A stretch of DNA of 64,000 bases from Desulfonauticus sp. (GCA_030950395.1 JAUZRP010000014.1:62001-126000), one strand, 5' to 3'. Counted from the stretch's first letter, positions 18,721-28,992 are shown. The notes: generated by a model from the sequence alone, not told the origin. Numbers and translations: made by a program.

Positions 18721-19788
18721 ATGAAAGTTTTAACTAAATATACAGTTAGAGAATTAGTTTTTATTTTTACTAATTTTATTTTAGCAGGTATATGTATTTA
18801 TTTGTTATTTGATTTTTTGGATAGGGTAGATGAATTTATAGAAAATAAAGTTAGTTTGCAGATAATAATAAAATATTTTTTATTAAAAATACCTTTGATT
18901 ATATGTCAAATTTCTCCAGGAGTATTTTTTTTATCAATAATTTTATTTTTGTCAATGTTAATTCATAAAAATGAAATGACAGCTTTAATGTCTGGAGGTA
19001 TAGAGTATAAAAAAATTGTTAATTTAATTTTAATTATTTCTTTTATTTTTGTAAATATTCATTTTTTCTTTATTCAAGAGTTAGGTAGTTATGGATTATT
19101 TGAAACAGCAAAAATTTGGAAAGAAAAAGTTAGAAAGAAAAAAGCTGTAAAAGATACTTTGTTTAAGTATTGGATAAGAGATAAAGACAAAATTATATAT
19201 TTTGAAAAATATAATTTAAGCACCAAAAGAGGCAAAAATATAAAATGTTATTTTGTTAATTTTAAAAATAATACAATTGAAAAAGTATATGTTGCTAATA
19301 ATTTTATTTATAAAAACAAAAAAATAACTCTAAAAAATGGATACATTGTTTGGCCTAGATTATTTAAGACTTTAAAATATAAAATAAAAAAAATTCCAGC
19401 AGATCTTGATTTAAAATCTGTAGCTATTTTACATTCTGATATTCCTAAAGACGCACTTTCTGCATGGAAGTTAAAAAGTATTCTTATCCATTTTAAGAAA
19501 AATGGTAGCAATGTTATCTCTGTTTTAACTACTTTGTATGGTAAATTGGCCTATTCTTTTGCTATAGTAATCTTAAGTATTTTAGGAAGTTATATCTCAT
19601 TTACTTTTAAAAGTATATATAAGAGTGTATTTATTGGATTAATCTGTATATTTTTTTATTATATGCTATTTGTAATAGGAACAAGTTTGGCCAATAAAAA
19701 TATTTTAAATCCTTTTATTGGAGCCTGGATGGCCAATATTGTTTTTTTGTTGTTGACTATCTTGTTTTCTTCTAAAAAGATATATTGA
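18721..19788 (+). CDS. lptG: LPS export permease LptG
   Basis: A 355-residue YjgP/YjgQ-family protein with the same architecture as the preceding gene. Membrane helices at about residues 12-32, 52-78 and 96-118 precede a periplasmic domain (about 125-260), and three helices end the protein. MKVLTKYTVRELVFIF is a typical N-terminus. It forms the LptB2FG transporter with LptF. The ATG lies in a weak ribosome-binding context. Confidence 0.87.
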   Translation: MKVLTKYTVRELVFIFTNFILAGICIYLLFDFLDRVDEFIENKVSLQIIIKYFLLKIPLIICQISPGVFFLSIILFLSMLIHKNEMTALMSGGIEYKKIVNLILIISFIFVNIHFFFIQELGSYGLFETAKIWKEKVRKKKAVKDTLFKYWIRDKDKIIYFEKYNLSTKRGKNIKCYFVNFKNNTIEKVYVANNFIYKNKKITLKNGYIVWPRLFKTLKYKIKKIPADLDLKSVAILHSDIPKDALSAWKLKSILIHFKKNGSNVISVLTTLYGKLAYSFAIVILSILGSYISFTFKSIYKSVFIGLICIFFYYMLFVIGTSLANKNILNPFIGAWMANIVFLLLTILFSSKKIY

Positions 19789-19792
19789 TAAT

Positions 19793-19890
19793 AATCAACT
19801 GAAAAAATTATTTTGAGTAGTTAAAAGATATAGACCACCGAATAAAATTTTTTAAATAATAGTCATAACTGTGACTTTTGCAGTTATATT
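19793..19890 (+). repeat. Shortened copy of the dispersed TIR element
   Basis: AATCAACTGAAAAAATTATTT at the left and GACTTTTGCAGTTAT at the right match the family ends. The middle is shortened, giving about 98 bp instead of about 130. It lies between the convergent lptG and engB genes. Confidence 0.6.
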
Positions 19891-19956
19891 TCTATAATCT
19901 GATTAATAATGAATGATTATAAAAATGTGTTTAGAAACATTCTTTATTTTCAGTTT

Positions 19957-20547
19957 TTAAATAGATCGTATTATATTTAATATTCTTACCCATAAAGATT
20001 GTTTTCCTTTTCCTGTTTTACTAGAAAATAGTATTACGTCTTTTATTGACATATTTAGTATAGGTAACCATTGTTTGGTCGTTGTAGAGATTTGTTTTTG
20101 GCTACATTTATCAATTTTTGTAAACACGGGAACAATGGGGTAGTTATATTGTTTTAAGTAAGATATTAGTTCCAAATCTAAAGTTTGAGGTGATAAACGA
20201 GAGTCTAGTAACACTATAACTCCTTTCAGATAAGGTTGAGCTTTTTCAAAATAGGTAGTAATAAGTTTTGCCCACTTTTCTCTTTCTTTTTTAGAACATT
20301 TCGCATATCCATAGCCAGGAAGGTCGATTAAATAAAAATTGTCTGGCTGTACTAAATAAAAGTTTAGACTTCTAGTTTTGCCAGGAGAAGAGCTGATTTT
20401 GGCTAATTTCTTTCTCCCAGCCAGGCAGTTTATTAAAGAAGATTTTCCTACGTTTGACCTGCCTGCTAGGGCAATTTGGGGATAAGATTCGACAGTTAAT
20501 TGATCTAGAGTGTAGATAGTCTTGGTTAATTTTAGCTCTTTATTCAT
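19957..20547 (-). CDS. engB: Ribosome biogenesis GTP-binding protein EngB/YsxC
   Basis: A 196-residue TRAFAC GTPase needed for 50S subunit assembly. G1 is GRSNVGKS at residues 29-36, G3 is DLPGYGYAK, G4 is TKIDK and G5 is in LFSSKTGKGK. Length and motif spacing are normal for the family. It is a single gene on the minus strand, flanked on both sides by copies of the dispersed repeat. The ATG has no clear Shine-Dalgarno sequence. Confidence 0.95.
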   Translation of the reverse strand: MNKELKLTKTIYTLDQLTVESYPQIALAGRSNVGKSSLINCLAGRKKLAKISSSPGKTRSLNFYLVQPDNFYLIDLPGYGYAKCSKKEREKWAKLITTYFEKAQPYLKGVIVLLDSRLSPQTLDLELISYLKQYNYPIVPVFTKIDKCSQKQISTTTKQWLPILNMSIKDVILFSSKTGKGKQSLWVRILNIIRSI

Positions 20548-20987
20548 AAAAAAAGTGTAGAAATTTTTTTTAAAAAAGTATATCTTTTTTTTATTCAGTC
20601 AATGAGCGAATTGAATATTAAAAAGACGTAACTGCAAAGGCCCAAAATTGGCCTTTTTGATTAATTTTCAAGATGTAACTAGTTTAAATGACTGAAAAAA
20701 TTTTATCGTTAAACTTCTGTCTAACTAATTAAATTAGTTTTTGCAGTGGGATTTTAAAAAAGTTTTTAAAGATTTTACAATAGTTGAGTGGTGCTAAAGC
20801 CTGAATGGGGTTATAAAACTCTACAAGCTAAATTTGCTAATTTTTGTTCTAGTCAATTTTAGTATTAGTTAGGTTATACTGTTTTTGAGCAATGTTATTC
20901 TTAGGTGGCATGTTTGGAACAAAATATTTTTATTTTTTTAAGACTAATTTATAAAAAAATTTATAAATATCTGTAAGGAGCTTAAAG
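20548..20987. other. 440-bp intergenic region between divergent engB and lipoprotein genes
   Basis: It holds one inverted-orientation copy of the dispersed element (20622-20753) and must contain the promoters of both flanking genes. No tRNA or open frame is seen. AAGGAGC stands shortly before the lipoprotein start. Confidence 0.5.
20622..20753 (-). repeat. Inverted copy of the dispersed TIR element
   Basis: On the plus strand AAGACGTAACTGCAAAG opens the copy and TTTTTGCAGTGGGATT closes it. Terminal repeats are at 20630-20639 and 20739-20747, 118 bp edge to edge. Read on the minus strand it aligns with the other copies through the CATTTAAACTAGTTACA block. It is the only copy in this orientation in the window. 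Confidence 0.75.
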
Positions 20988-21785
20988 ATGCAAAAAAAAT
21001 TGATGATTATTTTAGCAATATTAGTCTTATTTGGATGTGCTAAAAAAGAAGAACTCATACAAAAGGATTTGATTTTTACTCATAGCAATTCATGTCAATC
21101 TTTTTCTACTTCCACAGAAATAACTGTTACAATTTCTAAAAAAGATTATGTTAAAGAAAATAAAGATTTTTTTTGGAAAAAAGCCTTGCAGGAGGGACTT
21201 AATAAAATAAATCGTTTAATATTAAAACAATATTTAATACTCCAGCCCGTAGAATCTAATCTTCATATAGAGTCATCTCTATTAAAAAAAATAGGCCAAT
21301 TAAATCCTATTTATGATCCTTACGTAACAGAGTATAAACAAAAATTTAAAATAAAATTTAAATTATTACCAGATATAACTTTGGCAGGAAGAGTGGTTAG
21401 TCTTAAAGAAAATACTTATGCTATAGGAGAAAATGAATTATGTTACATTAATTTTTTTAAAAATGATATTGGTTTGAATGAGTTAAAAAATAGTTATTTT
21501 TTTGTGGGGAAATTTTCTCCCGAACAACAAATTGTAAATATTATAGGTATGGGAAAAATTTTACAAGTTATTACCCAAAAAAGAAATAATTCTAATAAGT
21601 TATTAGCTGAAGGAGAAATGTTAGAGCTTCAAAGAGAAGTAGAAGTGGGGGATTTAATCTTCTTGCCAATTGTGACAGTCGAGGCTATAAATCCACCAAT
21701 GCTCAAGGCTAACCCTTTGCAATCTGAAGTGGTTGTGCAGCCTAAACTTTTACCAGAACCAGATTTGCCAAAAGAAACCAAATAA
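20988..21785 (+). CDS. Putative lipoprotein of unknown function
   Basis: A 265-residue protein with a lipoprotein signal: MQKKLMIILAILVLFGCAKK, lipobox LFGC with the acylated cysteine at 17. The rest is probably periplasmic and rich in beta-type segments (DITLAGRVVSLKENTYAIGE, VGKFSPEQQIVNIIGMGK, VEVGDLIFLPIVTVEA), ending in a proline-rich tail. I do not recognise a family. AAGGAGC precedes the ATG. aroQ follows after 125 bp, so it may be a separate unit. Confidence 0.7.
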   Translation: MQKKLMIILAILVLFGCAKKEELIQKDLIFTHSNSCQSFSTSTEITVTISKKDYVKENKDFFWKKALQEGLNKINRLILKQYLILQPVESNLHIESSLLKKIGQLNPIYDPYVTEYKQKFKIKFKLLPDITLAGRVVSLKENTYAIGENELCYINFFKNDIGLNELKNSYFFVGKFSPEQQIVNIIGMGKILQVITQKRNNSNKLLAEGEMLELQREVEVGDLIFLPIVTVEAINPPMLKANPLQSEVVVQPKLLPEPDLPKETK

Positions 21786-21910
21786 AGTTCATTTTGGAGC
21801 AGGTTAAGCCTATTTGTATAAAATAAATTTTATCCTAAAATGGTGAAAATTAAAAATCTATTTAACTTAATTTTAATCATGGCCTAACATACTTAAATAG
21901 GTATATAAAA

Positions 21911-22351
21911 ATGAAGATTTCTATAGTTAATGGTCCAAATTTAAAATACATTGGCCAAAGAGAACCAGATATTTATGGTAATGTGAGTTTGGACAATTTA
22001 AAAAATTATATAAATCAATATATTAAAACCCCCTGTCAAATTGAAGTTTATCAATCAAATAGTGAAGGGGCTTTAATTGATTATTTAGAAACATTGTGGG
22101 AAAACGAGTGGGATGGTATTGTTATAAACGCTGGAGCTTATACACATACAAGCATTGCTTTGGCTGATTGTTTAAGTTGGATCAAGCTGCCTTATGTGGA
22201 AGTCCATTTATCTAATATTTATGCTAGAGAAACTTTTAGACATAAAAGTTTTCTTTCAGCTAAGGCTATAGGGGTAATTTGTGGGTTTGGCATCTATGGG
22301 TATGTCTTGGGGGTTCAGGCCCTGATAAAAAATATAGAACAAGGAGGATAA
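21911..22351 (+). CDS. aroQ: 3-dehydroquinate dehydratase, type II
   Basis: A 146-residue enzyme of the shikimate pathway that converts 3-dehydroquinate to 3-dehydroshikimate. Family motifs are IVNGPNLKYIGQREPDIYG with the catalytic tyrosine in the lid, SNSEGALIDYL, INAGAYTHTSIALADCL and VEVHLSNIYARE with the catalytic histidine. Length is normal for type II. The stop codon directly abuts the efp ATG, and the efp ribosome-binding site AGGAGG lies inside the last aroQ codons, so the two are translationally linked. This aroQ-efp pairing is common in bacteria. Confidence 0.96.
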   Translation: MKISIVNGPNLKYIGQREPDIYGNVSLDNLKNYINQYIKTPCQIEVYQSNSEGALIDYLETLWENEWDGIVINAGAYTHTSIALADCLSWIKLPYVEVHLSNIYARETFRHKSFLSAKAIGVICGFGIYGYVLGVQALIKNIEQGG

Positions 22352-22909
22352 ATGCTTTCCACAACAGATTTTAGAAGAGGATTAAAAATAGAAATTGATG
22401 GAACTCCTTATGAAATTTTGGAATTTTTACACGTAAAGCCTGGTAAAGGAGGAGCTTTTGTTCGCACCAAGCTTAAAAATTTATTAAACGGGAGCATTAT
22501 AGACGAAACATTTCGCGCTGGGGAAAAATTTGAAAAGCCAGACTTAGAAACCAGAGTCTATCAGTATCTTTATAAGGAACAAGACAATCTGATTTTTATG
22601 GACATGACCACTTATGAACAAATTCAAGTTTCTCAAGATGTCTTTGGAAATAAAGGTAATTTTTTAAAAGAGGGTGAAGAAGTCAAAGTTCTGGTGTACA
22701 AAAATAATCCCCTAGATTTAGATTTACCTGCTTCAGTTGTTTTAAAAGTCGTTGAAACAGAACCAGGCATAAAAGGAGATACAGTATCTGGAGCAACTAA
22801 GCCTGCTACTTTAGAAACAGGATTGGTAGTTCAAGTGCCTTTGTTTATTGCTGAAGGTGATTTAGTAAAAGTAGATACGCGGAGTGGAGAATATATTGGT
22901 AGAGAATAA
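22352..22909 (+). CDS. efp: Elongation factor P
   Basis: A 185-residue translation factor that relieves ribosome stalling at polyproline. The modified-loop lysine is in [16 protein letters not shown] (about residue 34). The three beta-barrel domains end with [25 protein letters not shown], the typical C-terminus. AGGAGG stands a few bases before the ATG. No modification genes (epmA/B, earP) are in the window. Confidence 0.97.
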   Translation: MLSTTDFRRGLKIEIDGTPYEILEFLHVKPGKGGAFVRTKLKNLLNGSIIDETFRAGEKFEKPDLETRVYQYLYKEQDNLIFMDMTTYEQIQVSQDVFGNKGNFLKEGEEVKVLVYKNNPLDLDLPASVVLKVVETEPGIKGDTVSGATKPATLETGLVVQVPLFIAEGDLVKVDTRSGEYIGRE

Positions 22910-22987
22910 AACATATTAGGGTATTGTGAACTATAAAAGTCACAGTAATTAAAAAGTGAGTTTATATTTGGGCAGGAGAATGTGTAG

Positions 22988-25102
22988 TTGAAAGAAAGGG
23001 ATATATGGAAAGAAGTTGGGATTATTTTTTTTGTTTGTTTAACAATTTTTATTGCCATAAGTTTATTTTCTTATTCTCCGAGCGATCCCTCCTTTAATTC
23101 TTCAGGTTTTATAGGTAAGTCAGTTCACAACAAAGCAGGCCTTATTGGAGCATATCTAGCAGGCCTGCTTTTTGATTTATTTGGGCTAGGAGCCTTTTTG
23201 CTCGTTGCTTTTTTCGTCTATCTTATACTTTTTTTAAAAAAAAATTCTACGTTTTCGTGGTGGAGATGGATTTTTTTATTGGGATTATATTTGTGTTTAT
23301 TAATTTGGTTATGTTATCCTTTTATGCAAAGCCTTTCTTTTCATAGTATTCGAGGTGGGGGTGTTATTGGTTTTTATTTTTACAATGTTTTAAATAAATA
23401 CTTACAATATTGGGGAGGTACTCTTGTTCTTTTGACTTTTACTTTAATAAATCTTCAATTAGTATTTAATTTTTGTTGGTCATCGTTGTTTGAGCATTTT
23501 AAAATATTTAGAATAAAAGAAAATATTATTTTTGAATTTAAAAAAATAAAGCAAAAATTTAAGAATAAAAATCAAGAAAAAATAATTTCTCAGAAAGTTG
23601 AGAATAAAAACAATAAATTTTCTGAGAAACAAAATAAAAAATCAAACAAAATATATAAAAATAAAGATACTAACCATCTTCTTCAAAATATATGCCTGCC
23701 AGATGTATCTTTATTACCAGAAATTCCCAAACAAAAACACTCTATAACTAAAGATTACCTAAATACATTATCTAAACGGGTCAAAGAGTGTCTAAATAAT
23801 TTTGGAATAGATGGCACTATAGAAACTGTAACCCCTGGACCTGTTGTTAGTATGTTAGAATTTAAACCTGCTCCTGGCATTAAAGTAAGTAAAATAGCTA
23901 ATTTAAGTGACGATCTTGCCGTCCATTTGAAGTCTTCTAGAGTAAGAATAATTGCTCCTTTGCCTGGAAAAAACACTGTGGGCATAGAAATACCAAATGT
24001 CCACAGACAATTTGTTTACTTTAAAGAGATTTTAGAAAGTCCAGCCTTTAATCCCCAACATCAAATTTTGCCTTTGGCTTTGGGTAAAAATATTCAAGGA
24101 ATGCCTATGGTCGTAGATTTAGTCAAGATGCCCCATTTGTTGGTAGCAGGAGCTACAGGAGCAGGTAAGAGTGTCTGTTTAAATGGTTTTTTGTTAAGTT
24201 TGCTCTTTTCTCACACTCCTGACCGATTAAAACTATTACTTATAGATCCTAAAAGAATAGAACTGTCTGTGTACAATGAATTACCTCATTTAGTCCATCC
24301 CGTAGTAACAGAGTCTGCTCTGGCCAAAGTAGCTTTGGAATGGGCTGTATCTGAAATGGAGCAAAGATACGAATTGATGGCCAAAGAAGGGGTAAGAAAC
24401 ATACAAACTTATAATAAAAAGGTCTTGGGACATAAAGAAAAAGATCCTTTTCCTTATATGGTGATTATTATTGATGAAATGGCTGATTTAATGTTAACTG
24501 GAGCTAAAGAAGTAGAAGTTAGTATAGTACGTTTAGCTCAGTTAGCTAGAGCTGCAGGGATTCATCTTATCATTGCTACCCAACGACCTTCAGTAGATGT
24601 TGTAACTGGTATTATTAAAGCCAATTTTCCGGCCAGAATAGCTTTTCAAGTAAGCTCTAAACATGACTCTAGAACAATTTTAGATGCTAATGGAGCAGAA
24701 TATCTTCTGGGAAAAGGAGATATGTTGTTTAAATCTAGTGGTGGAGAATTAATTAGAGTACATGGGGCATATGTAACAGAAGGTGAAATAGAAAGCGTTG
24801 TAAATTTTTGGAAAAATACAATTCAGCCCGATTATCTAATAGATTTTAAAAATTGGAAGAAAGGCCAACAAGAAGAGAATACAGTAAACAATGGTCAGTA
24901 CAATGATATAGTAAATGATCCTAAATATCAAGCAGCAGTGGAATACGCAATAGAGCAAGGTAAAATATCTATTTCTTTAATTCAAAGAAGATTTAGAATT
25001 GGATTTAATAAAGCCGCACTTTTTATTGAACAAATGGAAAAAGATGGCATCTTAGGTCCACCAGAGGGCAGTAAACCAAGACAAGTATTGATAAAAAAAT
25101 AA
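22988..25102 (+). CDS. ftsK: DNA translocase FtsK
   Basis: A 704-residue septal DNA pump. About four N-terminal membrane helices (residues 10-160) anchor it, followed by a lysine/asparagine-rich linker. The motor domain has Walker A VAGATGAGKSV near residue 388 and Walker B VIIIDEMADLM near 490. The C-terminal gamma winged helix (about 640-704, ISISLIQRRFRIGFNKAA) reads KOPS sequences and activates XerD, encoded here at 31938-32852. The start is a TTG after an AGGAGA site; the nearby ATG at 22980 runs into a stop. Confidence 0.95.
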   Translation: MKERDIWKEVGIIFFVCLTIFIAISLFSYSPSDPSFNSSGFIGKSVHNKAGLIGAYLAGLLFDLFGLGAFLLVAFFVYLILFLKKNSTFSWWRWIFLLGLYLCLLIWLCYPFMQSLSFHSIRGGGVIGFYFYNVLNKYLQYWGGTLVLLTFTLINLQLVFNFCWSSLFEHFKIFRIKENIIFEFKKIKQKFKNKNQEKIISQKVENKNNKFSEKQNKKSNKIYKNKDTNHLLQNICLPDVSLLPEIPKQKHSITKDYLNTLSKRVKECLNNFGIDGTIETVTPGPVVSMLEFKPAPGIKVSKIANLSDDLAVHLKSSRVRIIAPLPGKNTVGIEIPNVHRQFVYFKEILESPAFNPQHQILPLALGKNIQGMPMVVDLVKMPHLLVAGATGAGKSVCLNGFLLSLLFSHTPDRLKLLLIDPKRIELSVYNELPHLVHPVVTESALAKVALEWAVSEMEQRYELMAKEGVRNIQTYNKKVLGHKEKDPFPYMVIIIDEMADLMLTGAKEVEVSIVRLAQLARAAGIHLIIATQRPSVDVVTGIIKANFPARIAFQVSSKHDSRTILDANGAEYLLGKGDMLFKSSGGELIRVHGAYVTEGEIESVVNFWKNTIQPDYLIDFKNWKKGQQEENTVNNGQYNDIVNDPKYQAAVEYAIEQGKISISLIQRRFRIGFNKAALFIEQMEKDGILGPPEGSKPRQVLIKK

Positions 25103-25187
25103 TTTTTTAAGACGCAACAGAGTTTTGTTAATATAAGGCTTCTATGTTTTATTAAAAAAATACCAATCATTCCTTTAAGTTATACAA

Positions 25188-27596
25188 TTGAACAAAATAT
25201 CTTTATTTTTCTGGCAACGTTGTTTTATTTGTTGGTTAATAGGACTTTTATTTATTCGATTCTCTTTTTATAGTTTTTTACTTTTTATTATTATCTTTTG
25301 TCTATTTTTTTCTAAAGATTACAAAAAAATATTTTTTTTATTGTTTAGCTATTTATTAGGAATTATTTATATTTACATTAATATCCCTAGTTTTTGGATA
25401 AATAAAAATATCAATTTCTTTTATAAAAAGCATAAAATTGAAGGTAATATAAAAAATATTGTTTTACTCCCTGAAAAAAGAATTAGATTTATTTTAAATA
25501 AACTAAAAATAGATAATAATTTTAATTCACATAATTTAATTTTAGATTATCAAGTTAAAGATAAATCAATAGATGATATTTTACACGTTGTTGATATTGG
25601 TGATAGAATATCTGGTATTTTTAAAATAAAACCTTTAGTTGGTCTGAAAAATAATGGATATACTGGGTATGCATTTTATTGGTTAAGTAAAAATATTTTT
25701 TTTAAAGTTTATACTAATAAAAAAAATTTTTATTTAAAAAAAATAAATAAAAATATTTTTCCAAAAATAATTTTTAAATTTTGGAAAAATATTAGAACAA
25801 AGTTAATTTATTGCTTTCAAGATATTGAAGATTTTGATATCGCAAAGGGAATAGCTTTTTGTTTATTATTAAATGATAAAAGTTTTTTATCCTACTATTG
25901 GTTAAACTTTATCCAGGATTATTCTTTAGGTCATACTCTAGCCCTTTCTGGTTTACATTTAAGCATAGTCTTTGGTTTTGGTTTTGCTTTAGCGTGGATT
26001 GTATCTTTTATTTTCCCTGAAATTTGTAATTTATTACCTAGGAAGAAAATAGGAATAGGAATTTCTCTTTTCTTATCGTTAATGTATTTACTTATTTCTC
26101 GATTTCCTGTTTCTCTTGTCAGAGCAGAGATAATGTTTTTATCTTGGGCAATTTTGTATTTAATAAATAGAAAACATTTTTTTATAGATGGCTACTTTAT
26201 AGCTATGGCTATTATCCTTATTGTTTGTCCTTATATGTTATTCGATATTTCTTTTCAATTTTCCTTTTTAGCAGTGTTTGGTATTTATTTAATTTATGTT
26301 AATTTTTTACAAAAAATTAAATTTAAAACAAAATTATATTATTTTCTACTTTCTTTACTTTGTGCTAGTGTTGCAGCTAACCTATTTATTTTGCCATTAC
26401 AAATATATTACTTTAATAAAATATACACTTTGTCTATATTGCTAAATCTAATTTGGATTCCAATATTAACTTTTATTGTCTTACCAACAGGTTTTTTGGG
26501 TATATTATTTTTATATATAAACAGTAATATCGCTAAATTATTATTTTATGTTATGCTTTATTGTATAAATATTTTTATAAAATTTCTAGAGTTTATATAT
26601 TATCATTTTTATAATATATTCAAATATCATTTATCTTTTCGCCCTGATGGGTTAATGATGATAATTTATTATTCAATTATATTTATTATCTTTATAAAAT
26701 ATAGACAAAAATTAACATTATTTTTCTTAACTGTTTTAATCATCATTTATTTTTTTATAAATTATAATAAAAATCAATTTATATCTAAACTATCTGTATT
26801 CGATGTAGGTCAAGGACAATCTATTTTATACACAAATAACATAAATAAAATTCTTATAGATGGTGGTGGAAGTGTAAATTTTGATTTTGACTTTGGAAAA
26901 CAGATTTTATCTAAAATTCTTACCTATAAAAATTTTCCAAAATTAGATAAAATATTTTTAACTCATCCAGACATAGATCATCTACGTGGCCTATATTATA
27001 TTCTAAAAAATTTTAAATACAATAATTTTTATTTTACTGGAGAACTACCTACAGGAAATAAAGATAGAAAAAAATTTTTATCGTTATTAAAAAATATAAA
27101 TTATTCTTATGTATTTCAAAATAATATTATAAAACTAGGCAAAAATAGTTATTTGAAAATTATTCATCCACCTAAAAAAGTTAATTTTGCTAAAATTAAC
27201 AACAAATCTTTAGTATTCCAGATCTTTGAAAAAAATAGACCAATATTTTTGGTGTGTGGCGATATCGAAAGACAGGGATTAAAGTATTTAGTGCATCATG
27301 TTAAAAATTTAGCAACTCCAGTACTTATTTTACCTCACCATGGGAGTAAAAGTAGTTTTTATCCCTTATTTTACCAAAAAGTAAGCCCCAAAATAGTTAT
27401 TATTAGTTGTGGTCTATTAAATAGATTTAAATTTCCTGCTAAGCAAATTTTAACTTATTTTAGAAAACGAAAGATAAAAATTTATACGACTTCTTATTTA
27501 GGAGAGATAGATGTTTTTTATTTGGGTAAAAGAATAAAAATTCAATCCTCTAATAAGCTACTCATCTATAAAAATAAATTTTTTATTAATAACTAG
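25188..27596 (+). CDS. comEC: ComEC/Rec2-type DNA internalization protein
   Basis: An 802-residue membrane channel protein for uptake of single-stranded DNA in natural transformation. The competence core is visible as LGHTLALSGLHLSIVFGFGF with VSLVRAEIMFLSWA, and multiple membrane helices span about residues 240-520. The C-terminal metallo-beta-lactamase domain starts at LSVFDVGQGQS (about 534) and retains THPDIDHLRG and LPHHGSKSS. The annotated TTG start has no ribosome-binding site, so the exact N-terminus is uncertain. Composition is very AT-rich. Other com genes are not in the window. Confidence 0.9.
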   Translation: MNKISLFFWQRCFICWLIGLLFIRFSFYSFLLFIIIFCLFFSKDYKKIFFLLFSYLLGIIYIYINIPSFWINKNINFFYKKHKIEGNIKNIVLLPEKRIRFILNKLKIDNNFNSHNLILDYQVKDKSIDDILHVVDIGDRISGIFKIKPLVGLKNNGYTGYAFYWLSKNIFFKVYTNKKNFYLKKINKNIFPKIIFKFWKNIRTKLIYCFQDIEDFDIAKGIAFCLLLNDKSFLSYYWLNFIQDYSLGHTLALSGLHLSIVFGFGFALAWIVSFIFPEICNLLPRKKIGIGISLFLSLMYLLISRFPVSLVRAEIMFLSWAILYLINRKHFFIDGYFIAMAIILIVCPYMLFDISFQFSFLAVFGIYLIYVNFLQKIKFKTKLYYFLLSLLCASVAANLFILPLQIYYFNKIYTLSILLNLIWIPILTFIVLPTGFLGILFLYINSNIAKLLFYVMLYCINIFIKFLEFIYYHFYNIFKYHLSFRPDGLMMIIYYSIIFIIFIKYRQKLTLFFLTVLIIIYFFINYNKNQFISKLSVFDVGQGQSILYTNNINKILIDGGGSVNFDFDFGKQILSKILTYKNFPKLDKIFLTHPDIDHLRGLYYILKNFKYNNFYFTGELPTGNKDRKKFLSLLKNINYSYVFQNNIIKLGKNSYLKIIHPPKKVNFAKINNKSLVFQIFEKNRPIFLVCGDIERQGLKYLVHHVKNLATPVLILPHHGSKSSFYPLFYQKVSPKIVIISCGLLNRFKFPAKQILTYFRKRKIKIYTTSYLGEIDVFYLGKRIKIQSSNKLLIYKNKFFINN

Positions 27597-27700
27597 TCAA
27601 AAAAGATTTTGCTCTATCGCCTAAAAAATAAAATATTAAGAAAAAACAACTACATCAAAATGTAAATACTGATCCATGCACAAATTTTATATGCTACCAA

Positions 27701-28132
27701 CTAAGAAATTAATCTTAGATGTTGAGGAAGTTTGAGAATAAAGTCTTTTATTTGATTTCTCACTTTTCTATAAACTTTAAGTTTGTCCTCTATGTTTGTT
27801 AATTGAGATGTGAGGTAGGGTGGATCAGGAAAGCCCTTATGAAGAATTTTACCAGGGAAATAAGGGCACGTTTCTCTGGCATGGTCACATAAAGTAATAA
27901 CATAATCAAATTCTTTTTCTTCTAATTCTTGAATGGTTTTTGAATAATTATTACTTATATCAATACCTTCTTCTTTCATTACTTTAATGGCTAAAGGATC
28001 AACTTCATATTTTCTTATACCTGCTGATTTAGGGTTTATAAAATTGCTCCAAAAGAATTTAGTAAATCCTTCAGCCATCTGACTTCTACAAGAATTTCCT
28101 GTACATAAAAAAAGAATTTTTGTTTTTTTCAT
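27701..28132 (-). CDS. arsC: Arsenate reductase, low-molecular-weight phosphatase type
   Basis: A 143-residue thioredoxin-coupled arsenate reductase. The P-loop CTGNSCRS places the nucleophile at Cys10 with Arg16. The redox pair is Cys82 and Cys89 (TLCDHARETC), the same numbering as in the pI258 ArsC of Staphylococcus aureus, which separates it from tyrosine phosphatases. It would reduce As(V) to As(III). No arsB, acr3 or arsR is adjacent. It lies 77 bp downstream of livG on the same strand. Confidence 0.93.
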   Translation of the reverse strand: MKKTKILFLCTGNSCRSQMAEGFTKFFWSNFINPKSAGIRKYEVDPLAIKVMKEEGIDISNNYSKTIQELEEKEFDYVITLCDHARETCPYFPGKILHKGFPDPPYLTSQLTNIEDKLKVYRKVRNQIKDFILKLPQHLRLIS

Positions 28133-28209
28133 CTTATTAACTTCATTTTTTGATATTTAAAAAAGTTATTAAAATTTTACTTCTTGCAAAAAATATTTTT
28201 ATCCCCATG

Positions 28210-28977
28210 TTATGGAATATCTTCAAAAATATTTTCTGCTCCAAGATAGGCTTTTATTACTTCAGGATTTTTTTGCACTTCTTGAGGACTTCCCTGTAAA
28301 AGAGTCTGGCCTTCTATAAGCACTAAAATTTGATCTGATATGTTCATAATTACGTCCATATCGTGTTCTATAATTACCAAAGTAATTTTTAAATTCTTTT
28401 TTAAAAATAAAAGTAACTGAGCAAGATTTTCTGATTCTTGATTGTTTAAACCGGCAGCTGGTTCATCTAACAGAATAATTTTAGGTTTACCCATTAGAGA
28501 GCGTGCTATTTCAACAGTTCTCTGATGTCCATAGGATAGTTGTTCTGGAAAATAATTTGCTTTATCTGATAAATTTAATAGTTCAAGTAACATTTGAGCT
28601 TTTTTTAATAAATTTTTATAAGTTAAATTGTTAAATTGAAATAAATTTTTAAGGTTAGGTCGGGTCCAGGTACAGGCCCCGATAACAACGTTTTCTAGCA
28701 CACTAAGCTCTTTATATAAACTAATATTTTGAAAAGTTCTGGACAATCCCAATCTGCTACGTAAGTAAGGTGGTGCTTTAGTTATCTGGTGTCCATTTAA
28801 AATTATTTCTCCCTTACATGGTTTCAGTACTCCTGAAATAAGGTTAAATAAAGTGGTTTTACCAGCACCATTAGGTCCAATAATTCCCAAAATTGTTTCT
28901 TGTGGAACTCTAAAAGAAACATTGTCAATGGCTTTAATACCACCAAAATTTTTAGAAACGTTTTCTAACCTAAGCAT
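28210..28977 (-). CDS. livG: Branched-chain amino-acid ABC transporter ATPase, LivG type
   Basis: A 255-residue ATPase. Walker A GPNGAGKTT at residues 34-42, signature LSYGHQRTVEIARSL (the LSYG variant is normal for LivG), Walker B IILLDEPAAGL, H-loop EHDMDVIM, and the LivG C-terminus EVIKAYLG are present. It normally works with LivF, LivH, LivM and a binding protein, none of which is adjacent. It may serve a transporter encoded elsewhere. A dispersed repeat lies directly upstream. Confidence 0.85.
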   Translation of the reverse strand: MLRLENVSKNFGGIKAIDNVSFRVPQETILGIIGPNGAGKTTLFNLISGVLKPCKGEIILNGHQITKAPPYLRSRLGLSRTFQNISLYKELSVLENVVIGACTWTRPNLKNLFQFNNLTYKNLLKKAQMLLELLNLSDKANYFPEQLSYGHQRTVEIARSLMGKPKIILLDEPAAGLNNQESENLAQLLLFLKKNLKITLVIIEHDMDVIMNISDQILVLIEGQTLLQGSPQEVQKNPEVIKAYLGAENIFEDIP

Positions 28978-28992
28978 ATTTGTCCTATGTTA

